Shown here in pieces: positions 25,319 through 37,129 of a DNA stretch of 64,000 nucleotides. Origin of the DNA: Tomocerus qinae. Its lineage: Eukaryota; Arthropoda; Collembola; Entomobryomorpha; Tomoceridae. The position numbers were made by a program, and so were the translations under genes. The notes under the pieces were generated by a model. That model saw only the letters and a list, made by a program, of their open reading frames with translations. It was not told the origin of the DNA and did not search any database. The stretch spans positions 21,739,013-21,803,012 of the forward strand of contig CM034547.1 of the NCBI GenBank assembly GCA_020055645.1. Direction: 5' to 3'. Position 1 is the stretch's first letter, and each line of letters opens with the position of its first letter.

Positions 25319-26983
25319 ATTGATTCAGTTTACATTTTAATAATAAATTACTTGAAACCCATAGGCACAATATATTTTATGATACCATCGTCTGTTACAA
25401 GTAGGTAGGAAATTAAGAGTAGCTCTTATAGTTGACAAGCGAAGATTAATTATAATTATGCATGTAAATTTCATCGATCTTCATTGTACAAATTGTCGGC
25501 GCAGTTAGTTTTTAAGTATTGCTTAATGCGAAATAATGAGGTAATTCTCTTTTGTAACTTGTGATTAAATAATGAAATCATGCGATCATGTCACTCTTGC
25601 ATACAGTCGTTCGTTGTTTATTTATCAGCACCAATACTACTATTGCTGACTCTCCATATTTTCGACATCATTAAACACTTGTGTGGAGCATTTTAGAGGT
25701 TTATAGTTCCAGGAGAGTCCATCTGCACCCTCTGAACATCTGAACTTTGCACCATAACAGAAATGTGCTTTTTATTAACTCATTAGTCCTACCGTAATAC
25801 CCATTTAATTATTGTAGGCGTATACAATCCAAGGTCAAATGCTCCACTGACGTGGGTCGAAAATCTAAGTACTTACCTGGTACAGACAGTATGCACTTTC
25901 CAGTGGTTGTATTTAGTTTAATGCACGTACTTATATGAGTCTGATTATATTTAGGCTGGGATTGGTTTTGAGTACTCCTGCAATTGATATGGGAATTTCT
26001 TGCCTGTAAATTTTTATTAAATGCATTTTTATATAGATACATTAATGTTATATAGCATTATCAAGTGCTTGAAACTACTTGTTACTACTCATTCTCTTGT
26101 TAAATATTCCTATATTCATTTGAATCAGTTCTTTGTAGTAAAATCCCGTACATTATTCGTATCGAATCTATTGATGACTATGTTTTACATATTCAAACGG
26201 AGAATTCTAAAAAATAGTTGCTATCTATTTAATTTAATTTTCATTGTCGACTTCATCAGTTCTAAACGAAGCAGTAGTAAGTAGTCCTAAAGATGAGATG
26301 TGATTTATGCGTCGTGTTTATACTGTCCATATGACAATGCAAGTGTATTAACAGTATAATAAAAATATTATTAGCTAAAGATGTAACGGATACAATACGT
26401 ATAGCATGGTAACATTGATAACACAATGCTATCTCAACTTTGTGAGATGGAAGAATGAGAAGAAGAGAAGCATGAAATAAATATATTCGATATTGCCACC
26501 GAAGTACCTTATCTTTTACTATATTCATTTGTATATACAAGCATGTTCGATAATGATGATTCATGACTGTAGAAAGAAATGCCTAGAAGTTAGGTTAGGT
26601 TAGAATAGAAGTTTCTTTTTCTTATTGAATACTGTGTATGCATTGTTTCAATATTGCCTACGTTATTGTAAAACAGATTTCTCGCTGTTTATTCGAAAAG
26701 TCGCTACTGCACAGACATGAAATGTATAAAAACATTTTTAGATAATCTGGCACCACAAGTTATCGTCTACGAGTGTTTATGCAAAGCTGTTTATTGAACA
26801 GATAATGCACGCACAGAACTCACACAATTGTGGTCATGCTCTATGTGGATGTGCGGATTAAATTTATCCTTTGTAATCCTCGGCCCTTTTGCCACTAAGA
26901 AATATAATTAGCAATATTTTCTATTGAATAAAGTGTAGTTTGGAATACATTTCAGTTTTGCATAATTGGACGTGGCAAAAAAT
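25319..26983. other. Spacer between the CARD and RING genes
   Basis: About 1.7 kb that must hold the 3' end of the CARD gene and the promoter of the RING/CAP-Gly gene. Frames of 77-100 codons on either strand here have no splice partners or motifs. Confidence 0.4.
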
Positions 26984-28236
26984 ATGCCGTTTATTTGTAT
27001 TGTGTGCCGAGATAAGCTAACTCTTCAAGATGAGGAAGGTCAACTACAAATCATAATTTCCACTGAATGTGGGCACGTTTTCCATCAGGAATGTCTAGGA
27101 GAAAATTTCGAAAAAAGTGCCGCAGTGAAGTTGGAATTGACGGGGAAAACAGATTCGACGTAATTTTTTAAAAACTTTATTGCTTGTCATTTCTTTTGTT
27201 GGTATCTGTATTAGGTACTTATTCCAAATATTAAGTATCATGAATCATTATTATGGATTTTAAAGAACATCGTGTCCTCAATGCCAGAGAATAATCGATC
27301 CACAAAATAATCGACAAATTTTTCCATCAGAGATAGAGGATGTCAATATCAATGAAAGGGAACTACGCGAGGAAAAGTATGTTCAAAAATTATAGATAAA
27401 CTCTATTTTTATTTCTATTAGTTTAGACCACAATATTTAACATAGTTTGATTACATACAATTATTGAACATATGCTTATTCTTTCACAGTGAGAACTTGC
27501 AGGAGGAAAATTTCAGCTTAAAAGGACGCATCCGAAATCTAGAAATGAGACTAGCTGCACCAGATTCGTCAAAAAGTGTGTACCTTCTATCGTATGATCA
27601 TGCACATACATATAATAAATAATAACAATTTGCTATGTATACATAAATGAGTATATTATTGTGAGTAATAATTATTAAACGTTTTGTCAACAGAAAGTAC
27701 CTTAGATCTGGCCTACTCTCCAGGAATATACAATGCAAACCCAACAATAGTTCCGATGGGTAAGATCGATATACTTACTGATTTGAATTTTTTTTATTGA
27801 GTAATAACTTTTCTTTGTTTGAATATATACTCACGTGTAGTAACTACTGATTCTGGCTTATTGAAAATTGGAGATCTCGTTGTATGGTTCGGAGCTGATG
27901 ATGAACCCCATAATGGGGTTGTGAAATGGATAGGATTAGTTAATAATGAAAATCATTCTGGAGTTGAATTTGTAAGTGATTGGTTACTTAATGTAGTTAC
28001 AAATTAATTACATATAGTACAAACTACAATACTTTGAATACCTACTCAAACAATTACCTATTGGACGAATTAATGTTAATCCCGTTGAATTGTTATTTTA
28101 TTATCTTTAGGACGAAAATATTGGCGATGACTTTCCAGATGTCGATGGACAACGATTATTTTCTTCTGCCCCCTTTCGGGGAAGATTGGTTCGTACTAGA
28201 GAGTTGCTATTACAAAGAGATTTTTACGGAGTTTGA
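26984..28236 (+). CDS. RING finger - coiled coil - CAP-Gly protein (CYLD-like CAP-Gly)
   Basis: Six exons (26984-27159, 27266-27376, 27490-27575, 27694-27759, 27841-27971, 28111-28236) give 231 residues with consistent phases. The RING-H2-type finger uses C5-x2-C8, C29-x-H31-x2-H34-x2-C37 and C62-x2-C65, with TECGHVFHQECL and CPQCQRII resembling TRAIP-type E3 ligases. Residues about 85-130 are charged and helical (NLQEENFSLKGRIRNLEMRL), a likely short coiled coil. Residues about 153-225 fit a CAP-Gly fold (LKIGDLVVW, NGVVKWIGL, HSGVEFDE, DGQRLFSSAPFRGRLVRTREL). VVKWIGL and GVEF are close to CYLD CAP-Gly domains, and the tubulin-binding GKNDG motif is replaced by GDDFPDVDG. Predicted role: ubiquitin ligase with a protein-binding CAP-Gly module. 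The start is the first in-frame ATG; an upstream noncoding exon is possible. Confidence 0.8.
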
Positions 28237-28759
28237 TTTTTTCTCAGTATTGAAACAATTTACCAATTTAAGTAGAATATAATAAATGCAATTTCTAATA
28301 TTATGTAAAAAGTACAAAAAGGTTCATACTTTTATTTTGTCACATTTCGCACTCCGTACCTTTGCAAAACCTACCAGCTCATTTAGGGATGATTAAAATC
28401 AGATAAATATAAAGATGTTTGTACCTATAAGTTCCATCTATCTAACTATCTATGCCTGTTCTATGTCAAGGACATTACGGCTTTTTGCTGCAATACACCT
28501 ACGCATATACAATGCATATATTACATAAAACAAGAAAGTACAATATGGATGAACATTTGCTTATTTCGAAATGAAAGTTAATACGCCTAATCATTTTGAA
28601 ATTCAGTAATAGTATTGGTGGCTTAATAATATAAAATAATATCAGCATGAAATTACATTTTGTAATTTATAAATTCAAAATTAATGAAATTCTGAATTTG
28701 GTTACGAGAAACGCTACTATTCTATTGATTAGTTCAGCGCTTACAATATTGTAGTTAAA
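28237..28759. other. 3' flank of the RING/CAP-Gly gene
   Basis: AT-rich spacer with an AATATAATAAATG stretch shortly after the stop that could serve for polyadenylation. No gene is seen. Confidence 0.35.
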
Positions 28760-29770
28760 TTTTGATCCTTAAGACGTCCTTCCGAATGGTGTAAGTCTTA
28801 TTAATATATCTGCACTACAAGTATTTATTTTATGTTTTCAAAGTTGAGGGCTCACATCATCACAAACAACACTGTTGTAACCAATTGTGACAGATCTAAG
28901 TGATATGTAGGCCTGTGTCCTCCGGGACCACAGTACAGATTTTTGTCCAAGGCTACACATCATAGTCCATAGATAACCGATATAAACGGGGCCTTTATTA
29001 AATAATAATAAACTAAATTCACATTTTGAAAGTTATCATTTCAAAATTTATCAACGTGAGACGTGGGTCACAAGAAATGGTGTCATTTTAATTGTGGTTT
29101 GAAAATGTCAAATATTATGATGTCAATTGACAGTTCTTGAAACAGGCTTTCCAACGGTATACGACTTATTAGTGTAGCTACATGGGAAGTATTTCTTTTA
29201 AGGTTCGAAAATTACGGGCCATATTATCATAAACGACACTTTTTAAAATGACTTGGAGCCATTTTATCATAAGTGACAAAGGCCATTTTCTCATAAGCGA
29301 CAATTTTGATTTCTATGTATTTTCGATATTTTTTATGTACTGTATGGAAAGTTAAGACTTTAAATATTGTGATACGTAGGCAATTAGTCTAGGTATTTTT
29401 GGTATAATCCATATTGATATAGGTAGTTGTTTGACTAAACTATAGACATAATTGTAATTAAAGGTCTACTTGCACATATGATATACTACGCTTTTGACAT
29501 GTACATAAATCTGAAAGTCATTTTCGTAGTAATCCATTGTGCTTCAAAAATTAAAAGGAATCTCTAGCAATGGACATTTTATGATTTGAACTATTTATGC
29601 AACGTTTTAAGCACTTCTTATATGAAAAATAAGAAAATTGTCGTTTATGATCATATGGTTGGAAGTCAATTATTATGTCACTAAGTGTCGCTTATGATGA
29701 TTTCATGCTGTCTCAGCCTTTAATAAATATTTCCCATGAATTAGCAAGGCTTTCACCAATGGAAAGATCG
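28760..29770. mobile_element. Decayed foldback-like repeat
   Basis: A block at about 29150-29310 (CTTTCCAACGGTATACGACTTATTAGTG... TCATAAACGACACTTTTT) is matched imperfectly in the same orientation at about 28770-28880. It is matched in inverted orientation at about 29630-29770 (rc CTTTCCATTGGTGAAAGCC... TCATAAGCGACACTTAG). The motif TCATAA(A/G)(C/T)GACA occurs several times. Similarity is degenerate, so the ends are approximate. It looks like an old non-autonomous inverted-repeat element. No coding frame is present. Confidence 0.4.
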
Positions 29771-29840
29771 TGCCATGGACTATTAAATTACATTCATAAT
29801 ATAAAGTATCCATTAATATGAATGACACTGATGATATAAA

Positions 29841-29930
29841 CTGATATAAATCTTAAAGTGCTTGAAACGGACATATTTAGATGCAAGACATCTATTTACG
29901 GAAAGTAAATTATATCAGTGTAAATATATA
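29841..29930 (+). pseudogene. Relic duplicate of SMYD-like gene exon 2
   Basis: CTGATATAAATCTTAAAGTG and the following bases match exon 2 of the downstream SET/MYND gene and its donor intron flank (30340-30427) at about 90% identity over some 88 bases. Differences are a few substitutions and one in-frame 3-base deletion in the ACATCCCCTATT segment. The reading frame is closed just upstream (TAA) and no AG acceptor sits at the matching position, so it is probably nonfunctional. Confidence 0.7.
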
Positions 29931-30205
29931 AAAAATTAGAATAGGAAATTATTTCATGAAAATTTTAATTTTGGTTTACATCTTCAGAAAACAAGAAACG
30001 TAAAGTATTCTAGGTATTATGCTTATGTACACATTTTTGCTACCGGCGGGTGCAGACATGAATTTATTTATAGCTCAAGAATGTCGAGTCGACTGTCTAA
30101 AAATACTCATTTTGGTTTCATTTCATTCTTAAAAGCAGAGAGTTTACTTCTGATATAACCAGAGAGTTCAGTCTTGGTTTAGAATTGTAAACGAGGATTT
30201 TAAAA

Positions 30206-33132
30206 ATGGGAAGAAAAAGGGGAAACAAAAGGAAGGTATCATGAGAAACTATTTTAATACATGAGCTAAAACACTAACTCATAATTTGCAATACAAGATA
30301 TATATATTCATTGAAAATAATTGTAGCAGGATAATCAAGCTGATATAAATCTTAAAGTGTTTGAAACGGACATATTTAGATGCAAGACATCCCCTATTTA
30401 CGGAAGGTAAGTTATATCAGTGTTAATAGCTTAAGGTAAAATTCATTTTATGCAAAGCTTAATGTTAGAACAACCGAATGCTTACTTCAAATTTTTTAGA
30501 ACGCACACATACAGCAGCTCATTTGTATAGTTAAGATTTTCAGTCAGAAATGAACATCAATGGTGAATGTTTTATCCGCACACAATAGGTATTTGGAAAC
30601 GAAAGAAAATGTGAAGAAAGGGGATCTGTTACACAAGGAAAAATGTTTGGTTGCTGGACCAAAATCCTTATCTACAATTGTTTGCATCGGTTGTGATTCT
30701 GATATGCGGAAAACGAATTCACGGTAAATTCGTCATTCATTGCATAAATTGACCAATTAATTAAGTAGAACTGCTTAATATATAATATATATAAAGTATA
30801 AATATATTTAACAGTTCAATTTTGACAATTATGTAATATTTTGTTGAGGTATTTACAGCACCGTATTGTCAAAATATTCAGTTGTTTGTCTTAGATTTGT
30901 TATTTTTTTTATCAAAGGATAAAATGTAGTAAGTGCAAATGGCCTTTGTGTACCACTCAATGCGAGCAATCTCCGTTTCATAAAGTTGAATGCAATTTTT
31001 TCGTTGACAAAAATATTCAGGTAAAATACACATTTCAATACTTTATTTAAGTACAGTTCAGTATGGTTAGATTCTCCATGACCTTGTAAATGCTTTAATA
31101 CTATACAGGCTCCTGAACCCTTCAGCACGGACTATGGAGCCATAACCATCCTACGAGGCCTGTTGCTAAAACTATTCAAACCTGATGATTGGAAAATATT
31201 TATCAGTCTGGAACATCATAATTCTATACGAAAAGAACAACCAACTTGGAAAGACAATGAAGAACGTATTGCAAAACTCATCCTAGATAAATGGAACTTG
31301 CGGGAATTATTTAATGAAGAAGAAATTTTCTCCGTTAAGACAACTATTATTTCATGTTTTTCTTATAATACCTTATAAAATTCCACTTCAGTTAATACTA
31401 TTTCGCGTTCTGACAGGTACATGAAAATAGTTACATGCTCTGAAATGGCAAATGATTTTGTAGGTGTGTGGAATTTTCGAAGTCAATGGTTTCGAAATGG
31501 GAGATTATCAAAGTTACGGTGGAATTTTCCCAATCTCTGCAATGATTGCTCACGAGTGCGTTCCAAATGCAACCCAGTTTGAAAATTGTGATGAATCATC
31601 ATTAGAAGTTAGAGCTATTGTTGACATTCCAGCAGGAACTCCGATAACTTTATGTTATGACTGCATTTTAAAGGTATTTACTAACATCTCTTTTATAATT
31701 ATTGTGACTATGCATGGAGTTATATTCACATAATTAGACCCTTCTCCTAAATTGTAGCAAACTTTTACAGGGGACTGCTGTGCGCCAGCGAGAGTTGAAA
31801 AAGTCCAAGTATTTTGAATGCACATGCAATAGATGCACAGACCCAACTGAATTACAGACCAATTTCAGCACACTTGTATGTACCACCTGCAAGAAACCAA
31901 ATTTGACGAAGAATTTTGAAGAAAATAACTGGAAATGCAGTAAATGCTCATCAAAGTAATTCTATAATTTTATGCACGAAGTAACAAATTCAAATATGAA
32001 GTAATCATAACCTTTACCTATAGGACTTTATTTTTATGTCTTTTTAATTGTTCAGGTCTTCAAATGAAGAAGTGGAAAATATTTTGACAAAATATACAAC
32101 TATATCTGACTCTCTGCCAAATATTAAATCTCAAGAGGAATTTATCACAGAATGTAAAACTGTATTTCATCCTACACATTACATTCCATTTGGTATCAAG
32201 TTCAACTTATGCATGGTATGTAGTTGGTATGTCTTTACACACATGTCAATTTCTACAAATAAAGTATTGCAGTATTGGGCATCAACTTAGTGCATATCAC
32301 ATTGATCATTAATCATTGGCAAGCTAGTAATATTCACTACAATTTTTCTGATTTAGGCATATGGAAGAGATGACGGATATTCAATTTATGAGTTATCCCC
32401 AGCAGAAATTCACCGAAAGCTTGATCTCTGCAACGAAGTCATGAAAATTTTGGACGTCCTTACTCCAGGAAACAGTGTCATTAGAGGTAACTTTAGAAAG
32501 CAAAACCCAATCTACCTTAATCTAATTCAAACATGATCTAACCTAGCCCTAATCCTACGTACACCAGTCTCTTTTAATCTTTAACTAAGTAAATACATTT
32601 GAATTGGACAAGATGTAGACAAACGAAATATATATTTAATTTATTTAGTACAATACAATGATTTACATGAAATACAATTTAAATTCAATACAATAAGTAC
32701 ATAAATTAAGGTATAAGTAAACGATATTATTAATTATACAGTCATCGATGTACATTGGCATTATAGCAATTACTTGCAATATGGTTTACAAAAATAGTAC
32801 AGTTGGTCTAAAGGTCAAATGGAGAAATGCTATTTTTGTCGATTCCGAATTTAATTAGTACCTATATAATTCTTTGGTGAATAAATGGGTTATTTTTTGC
32901 AGGGAACGTTCTGTATGAAGTTCAAGCAGCAGAAGTCTTGATTGGAAAAAACATGATGGAGAGTGGAAAATGTTCTAAAGCCTTAGTACGAAGGAAGCTG
33001 CAAAACTCGTTGAAAACACTTCAAGAAGCCATCAGCATATTTGAACTGAGTTATCCAACAATGATGTTGGCCAAATCAGCTAAAGAAACGACATTGGTGG
33101 AATTGAAAGGGTGGATTTCTTCTTTGAAATAA
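30206..33132 (+). CDS. SET and MYND domain protein, arthropod SmydA-like
   Basis: Ten exons (30206-30235, 30330-30406, 30589-30723, 30918-31020, 31109-31333, 31464-31673, 31771-31955, 32056-32215, 32357-32486, 32903-33132) total 494 residues with matching phases. The N-SET strand carries the SPIYGRYLETKENVKKGD motif. The MYND zinc finger uses C68, C71, C84, C87, C92, C96, H102 and C106. The SET core shows GGIFPISAMIAHECVPNATQ, the C-terminal SET motif ITLCYDCILKGTAVRQREL, and a post-SET cluster FECTCNRC plus CxxC pairs. The usual NHSC catalytic motif reads AHEC, so the first Asn is missing, which may weaken methyltransferase activity (inference). Family members methylate histones or other proteins; SmydA proteins are an arthropod expansion. 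The first exon encodes only ten basic residues, so it is less certain. Confidence 0.88.
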
Positions 33133-33740
33133 GCTTAGGTATACTTTGAATACTACGAATTCTTATTGTAGTTACTTATTTAATAGATCTAAAACTCGAT
33201 CTAAACTTTTTGAATTTTTTATGAACCTTGGCATGATAATACTAGCATAGAGTATCCATAAATGTAAACTTACTGTTTTTATCATTTCATTTGTCATTGT
33301 AATGGCGTTTTTTGCAAAAGTGTAGGAATGTTTTCAGAACTAGGTATTCATATTAATGTACATTATGCTATTAATATTATCTATAATTATTGTAGTTTCC
33401 ATTGCCCCACTGCTATTGACGAAGGGCTTTGCTCTATAAGCTAGAAAAGTAAATGAAATTACACCCGAAAACTTTTGTAACTAACTTTTTCTCAGCGAAT
33501 TGCATCGTTCCAAGAACAATAGACGTATAGTATACTTTGACGCACTTTTATTTGAACTTGTTCAATGTATTCTTCCCAAGTGATTTAGTTATCTATATTC
33601 TAAGCATCAATTACAGTAGTTTACTGAATACTATTTTGGTACTCATTTGAAGCACATTCCGTTTTAATTTTGCAACATAAGTAAAAAAAGCAGTCCTAAA
33701 TTATTTTAGTTGTTACTGAAAGCTAATTGGCTGCAGCAGA
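33133..33740. other. Spacer between SMYD-like and IR genes
   Basis: About 600 bases of AT-rich DNA containing the 3' UTR of the SET/MYND gene and the promoter region of the intronless receptor. No gene is seen. Confidence 0.4.
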
Positions 33741-35891
33741 ATGTCAACTGTATATACATTATTCCTGCATTTATTTACTGTTTCAATTGTAGTGATTGTA
33801 TTTCCCATTCTTGCCAAAAACGGTCAGAAGAATTTTCTAAAGATATTCCGTCCATGTTCCATTTCGATAATTTCCGATTTCGAAAATGAATACATGTACA
33901 AATATTTAGAAATATTTGTGAGTTTAGACACTCCACTAGTAATTGAAAATCTTCAGAGTAATTACTCATTTCCCAAGACAGTTTTAAAGTTCAATACTTG
34001 TCGATTTACAGTAATTTCTGATTATATAATCGAAAAACATATGGAGATTCGAAAAAACTCAAATCACAAATCACAAAATCATTTTACTAGTAAGAAAGTA
34101 TCTACAGACGATCCGGATTATGTTTTATTCATTAGTAATTCGACTGAAGATCAACTCTCTAACAAAGCTTACACTCTGTATACGTTTATTCGAACTATGT
34201 CCATTACTTCAGTTTATTTGTTGATAACAGACGACGAAAATAGCCCTGCTTACATGTTTTGCTTGATTAGTTCTAAGAAAGCATTATTACTTAATCAAAT
34301 CAACTTTGGGATTAATGAACAGCTTCGTTTATCTGATATTGACAACAAGTGGTTACTTTTAAATTCCAATCTTGGTGGAAAATATGTTATGACAGATGTC
34401 CACAACCGGATGTATCATTTATATACAATCCAAACTAAAGGTTTGAAATGTGGTCTTTCTCAATCAAGTCTCCATTCAGATGAGAGACATTGTGCTCTTT
34501 TCATACTATCTGTTCATCTAAACTTTTCGGTGACTAGTCCAAGTGATCACTATAATCCTGCTCCTAAGAGCAAGGTAATGGGGACTGTGCACATGCTACA
34601 AATATTTTCGAATTCTAAAACAACAGAAAAATTTCTCTGGCTACCTCAAGGTATAAAATTGGAACCATATTTTCATGCAGCAATATTTGACACTAGACAT
34701 TTTATTGCCATCAGAGGACTGACGAAACCATTCGATAGAATGACATGGACACTTGCAATAGTTTTTACTCTATTAATTTCCGTCAGTTTAACATTGTTTC
34801 AAAATGTCGTGTTTCTGCCATTCATCAGAGGAATTGAATTCAGACCTAGCATTAATCTGTCTTTAATACAGAATTTATCCAAATCAATATTTCTGATATT
34901 CTCCACATTCCTGGAGCAAAGTCAGAAAGGTTTGCAATTTAAATACATTAGAGCTAATGTCTCGTCTTTAGTTCTGCTCTACATGTTGTCAATTATGAGT
35001 TTTATCCTAAGCAATGCGTATAAAGGGAAAATCTATTCATTTCTGACAGCCCCAGATTTCCCACAAGTTCCAAAAACTTTGCAAGATGCGATTGATAGTC
35101 AAATATTTCTACTAACAAATGATTTTGTCTACAAACCTTCTAATTCCACTGAATTCCCATTCTCATCTCCAGAAGTTAGTTCTCTAATGAAAAATGTGAT
35201 CACTGAACATTTGAGTAATGAATCAGTTTGGAAAAATAAAGCCCGAATGTACAAAACGTTAGCTGATAAAATAAATTTTGTCAACCTGTGGAATATTGAA
35301 TTAGCAAGTTTTCTCCGACAGAGAAAACATGTTCCTGGTAAATTAACAGATAATGCATTTTCTGTACGTATTCCTGAAAATTTTATTATAATAAGCTATA
35401 AAACAATGCTTAACAGATTTGTTAAATTAGCTCAAACTTTTCCGCACACTTTCGTTGATAAAAGCACACACAGTGACTACCATCTTGCAGCAAGAGGACC
35501 GTGGAGAGTTTCTAGGAACTTCTTGCATCGGCCTTTTAGCAAACATTTTGCATTCTTACACGAGTCGGGGATTCCTGATGTTTGGGAAAAGCAAAACCAA
35601 TACTTTGTTCTGAAAACTGAATTTATTAGCTATCGATGTGCTGAAGGGAAGGAGGATGAATATGCCGCTATAAGATCAATGGACTGTTTTAATCCTGGTA
35701 GCACTAAAGATATTTCAAAAATTCCTTTGGCGAGGAAAACGGAAGTTCGGAGGTCTCAATCTGCCTCGTTGAAGTCTCTATTAAACCTATTTTTGGTATG
35801 TTCAATAATTTTGGGAGTAACAATAGCCTTTCTAGGTATGGAGATAATTTATTTTAGACAAATGCAAACACAATTAACATTTCTAGAATAA
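33741..35891 (+). CDS. Divergent ionotropic receptor (IR) chemosensory channel, intronless
   Basis: One uninterrupted frame of 716 codons. A signal-peptide-like N-terminus (TVSIVVIVFPILA) precedes a divergent extracellular ligand-binding region. The channel module follows: M1 at about residues 333-353 (MTWTLAIVFTLLISVSLTLF), a re-entrant pore segment at about 382-395 (IFLIFSTFLEQS), and the next membrane helix at about 410-434, ending SNAYKGKIYSFLT in place of the SYTANLAAFLT signature of glutamate receptors. The second ligand lobe then follows, and the last helix lies at about 677-706 (LFLVCSIILGVTIAFL). This order is that of variant ionotropic glutamate receptors, which act as chemoreceptors in arthropods. 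Single-exon structure and high divergence point to the lineage-specific 'divergent IR' class. Ligand unknown. Confidence 0.82.
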   Translation: MSTVYTLFLHLFTVSIVVIVFPILAKNGQKNFLKIFRPCSISIISDFENEYMYKYLEIFVSLDTPLVIENLQSNYSFPKTVLKFNTCRFTVISDYIIEKHMEIRKNSNHKSQNHFTSKKVSTDDPDYVLFISNSTEDQLSNKAYTLYTFIRTMSITSVYLLITDDENSPAYMFCLISSKKALLLNQINFGINEQLRLSDIDNKWLLLNSNLGGKYVMTDVHNRMYHLYTIQTKGLKCGLSQSSLHSDERHCALFILSVHLNFSVTSPSDHYNPAPKSKVMGTVHMLQIFSNSKTTEKFLWLPQGIKLEPYFHAAIFDTRHFIAIRGLTKPFDRMTWTLAIVFTLLISVSLTLFQNVVFLPFIRGIEFRPSINLSLIQNLSKSIFLIFSTFLEQSQKGLQFKYIRANVSSLVLLYMLSIMSFILSNAYKGKIYSFLTAPDFPQVPKTLQDAIDSQIFLLTNDFVYKPSNSTEFPFSSPEVSSLMKNVITEHLSNESVWKNKARMYKTLADKINFVNLWNIELASFLRQRKHVPGKLTDNAFSVRIPENFIIISYKTMLNRFVKLAQTFPHTFVDKSTHSDYHLAARGPWRVSRNFLHRPFSKHFAFLHESGIPDVWEKQNQYFVLKTEFISYRCAEGKEDEYAAIRSMDCFNPGSTKDISKIPLARKTEVRRSQSASLKSLLNLFLVCSIILGVTIAFLGMEIIYFRQMQTQLTFLE

Positions 35892-37129
35892 ACGAAATGT
35901 AGGACCTGAGACTGGGACAATCCTTTATATATTAATTTGAATGATGAAAATTACTATATTATTCTATTTTTACTAATAATATTACTAAATAATATAAGTT
36001 TTGCATGGAATAATTAATATTTTATTAAATAATAGTTAAACAATGTGTAAGTTCATTTTAAATGAAATAAAAATTATGTTGAAATGTCATTGTCATTATG
36101 AACACTATTCCACAAGCCACACTCATAATTGAATGAACTTTTACATTGCCGAGGATAGAAAATGCATATCACTAACTAGCTTTGCATCCTGAGTAGATGA
36201 GAGTTGAGACACTGCACTTATTAAAGTATAATAATTTACTTGAGCCAAGGATTGGAGAATTGCTATTATGAATGTTGGTGGATGAACCCTCATTCTTGTT
36301 TTGGCATGATAATGCTTTAATTATCTACTATCATCGTCATTACATCAACGGGATAGCCTTATTATTTTATTGTTTATGTCATTTGCAGCTTAGAAGTATA
36401 GCTAAAGCATCATTATTCGTGACTCAAACTCATATATAAGAAAGCATATACAGTGGTATAGTTCTAAGTTATACGATCACTAAGAACCTTTATGCATAGT
36501 GTAATTGGATGTCAGGAAATGTACAGGGCAACTAAGAGGTTCTTTTTTACTGTAGCAGAACGGCATGATTTTGTCCACACTGTAGGTTGCGGTTACTATT
36601 ACGTACTAGGCGTAGGCTTGTAAAATTAGTGTTGTGCTTTGTGAAGCCGTATGGTGAAAAAGATAGGATTTGATCCAACCACATATTTTTGTAATCCAAT
36701 CGAATTAAGCCCTTAAGCACAGAAAATCTATCTTGTCTCCTGAGAAGTCTGAAAATGTCGCTGTCTCCTATATTTTAAAGATAGAGATCTATCGCTCTTA
36801 TCTGGAAAACTATTTGGAGAAAATAATACTACGTCAAACTGAAAATCATAAGTTATCACCATCTCTGAGTTTTTCAGCACCATCGATTCTTTAAACGAAT
36901 GATGGAAAGAATTTTCTTGTGCAAAGAGAATACAAAAATTTGCTGAAATTCGTCCTCTCTTGTCAGCGTAGTTAGAATCAAAAACAATTCACTAAAATAG
37001 CTTTTTTGTTTTTAGTTTACTAGTCTAACCGAATTAATACCAGTCAGCCTACCACATATGCTATACATGATTTTTCCACATCTGATATAGGTATGTATCC
37101 TAGAAAGTCTGTATTTCCACACTTAGCCC
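35892..37129. other. Downstream of the IR gene, no gene recognised
   Basis: AT-rich spacer; AATAAA at about 36066 may end the receptor transcript. Confidence 0.4.
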
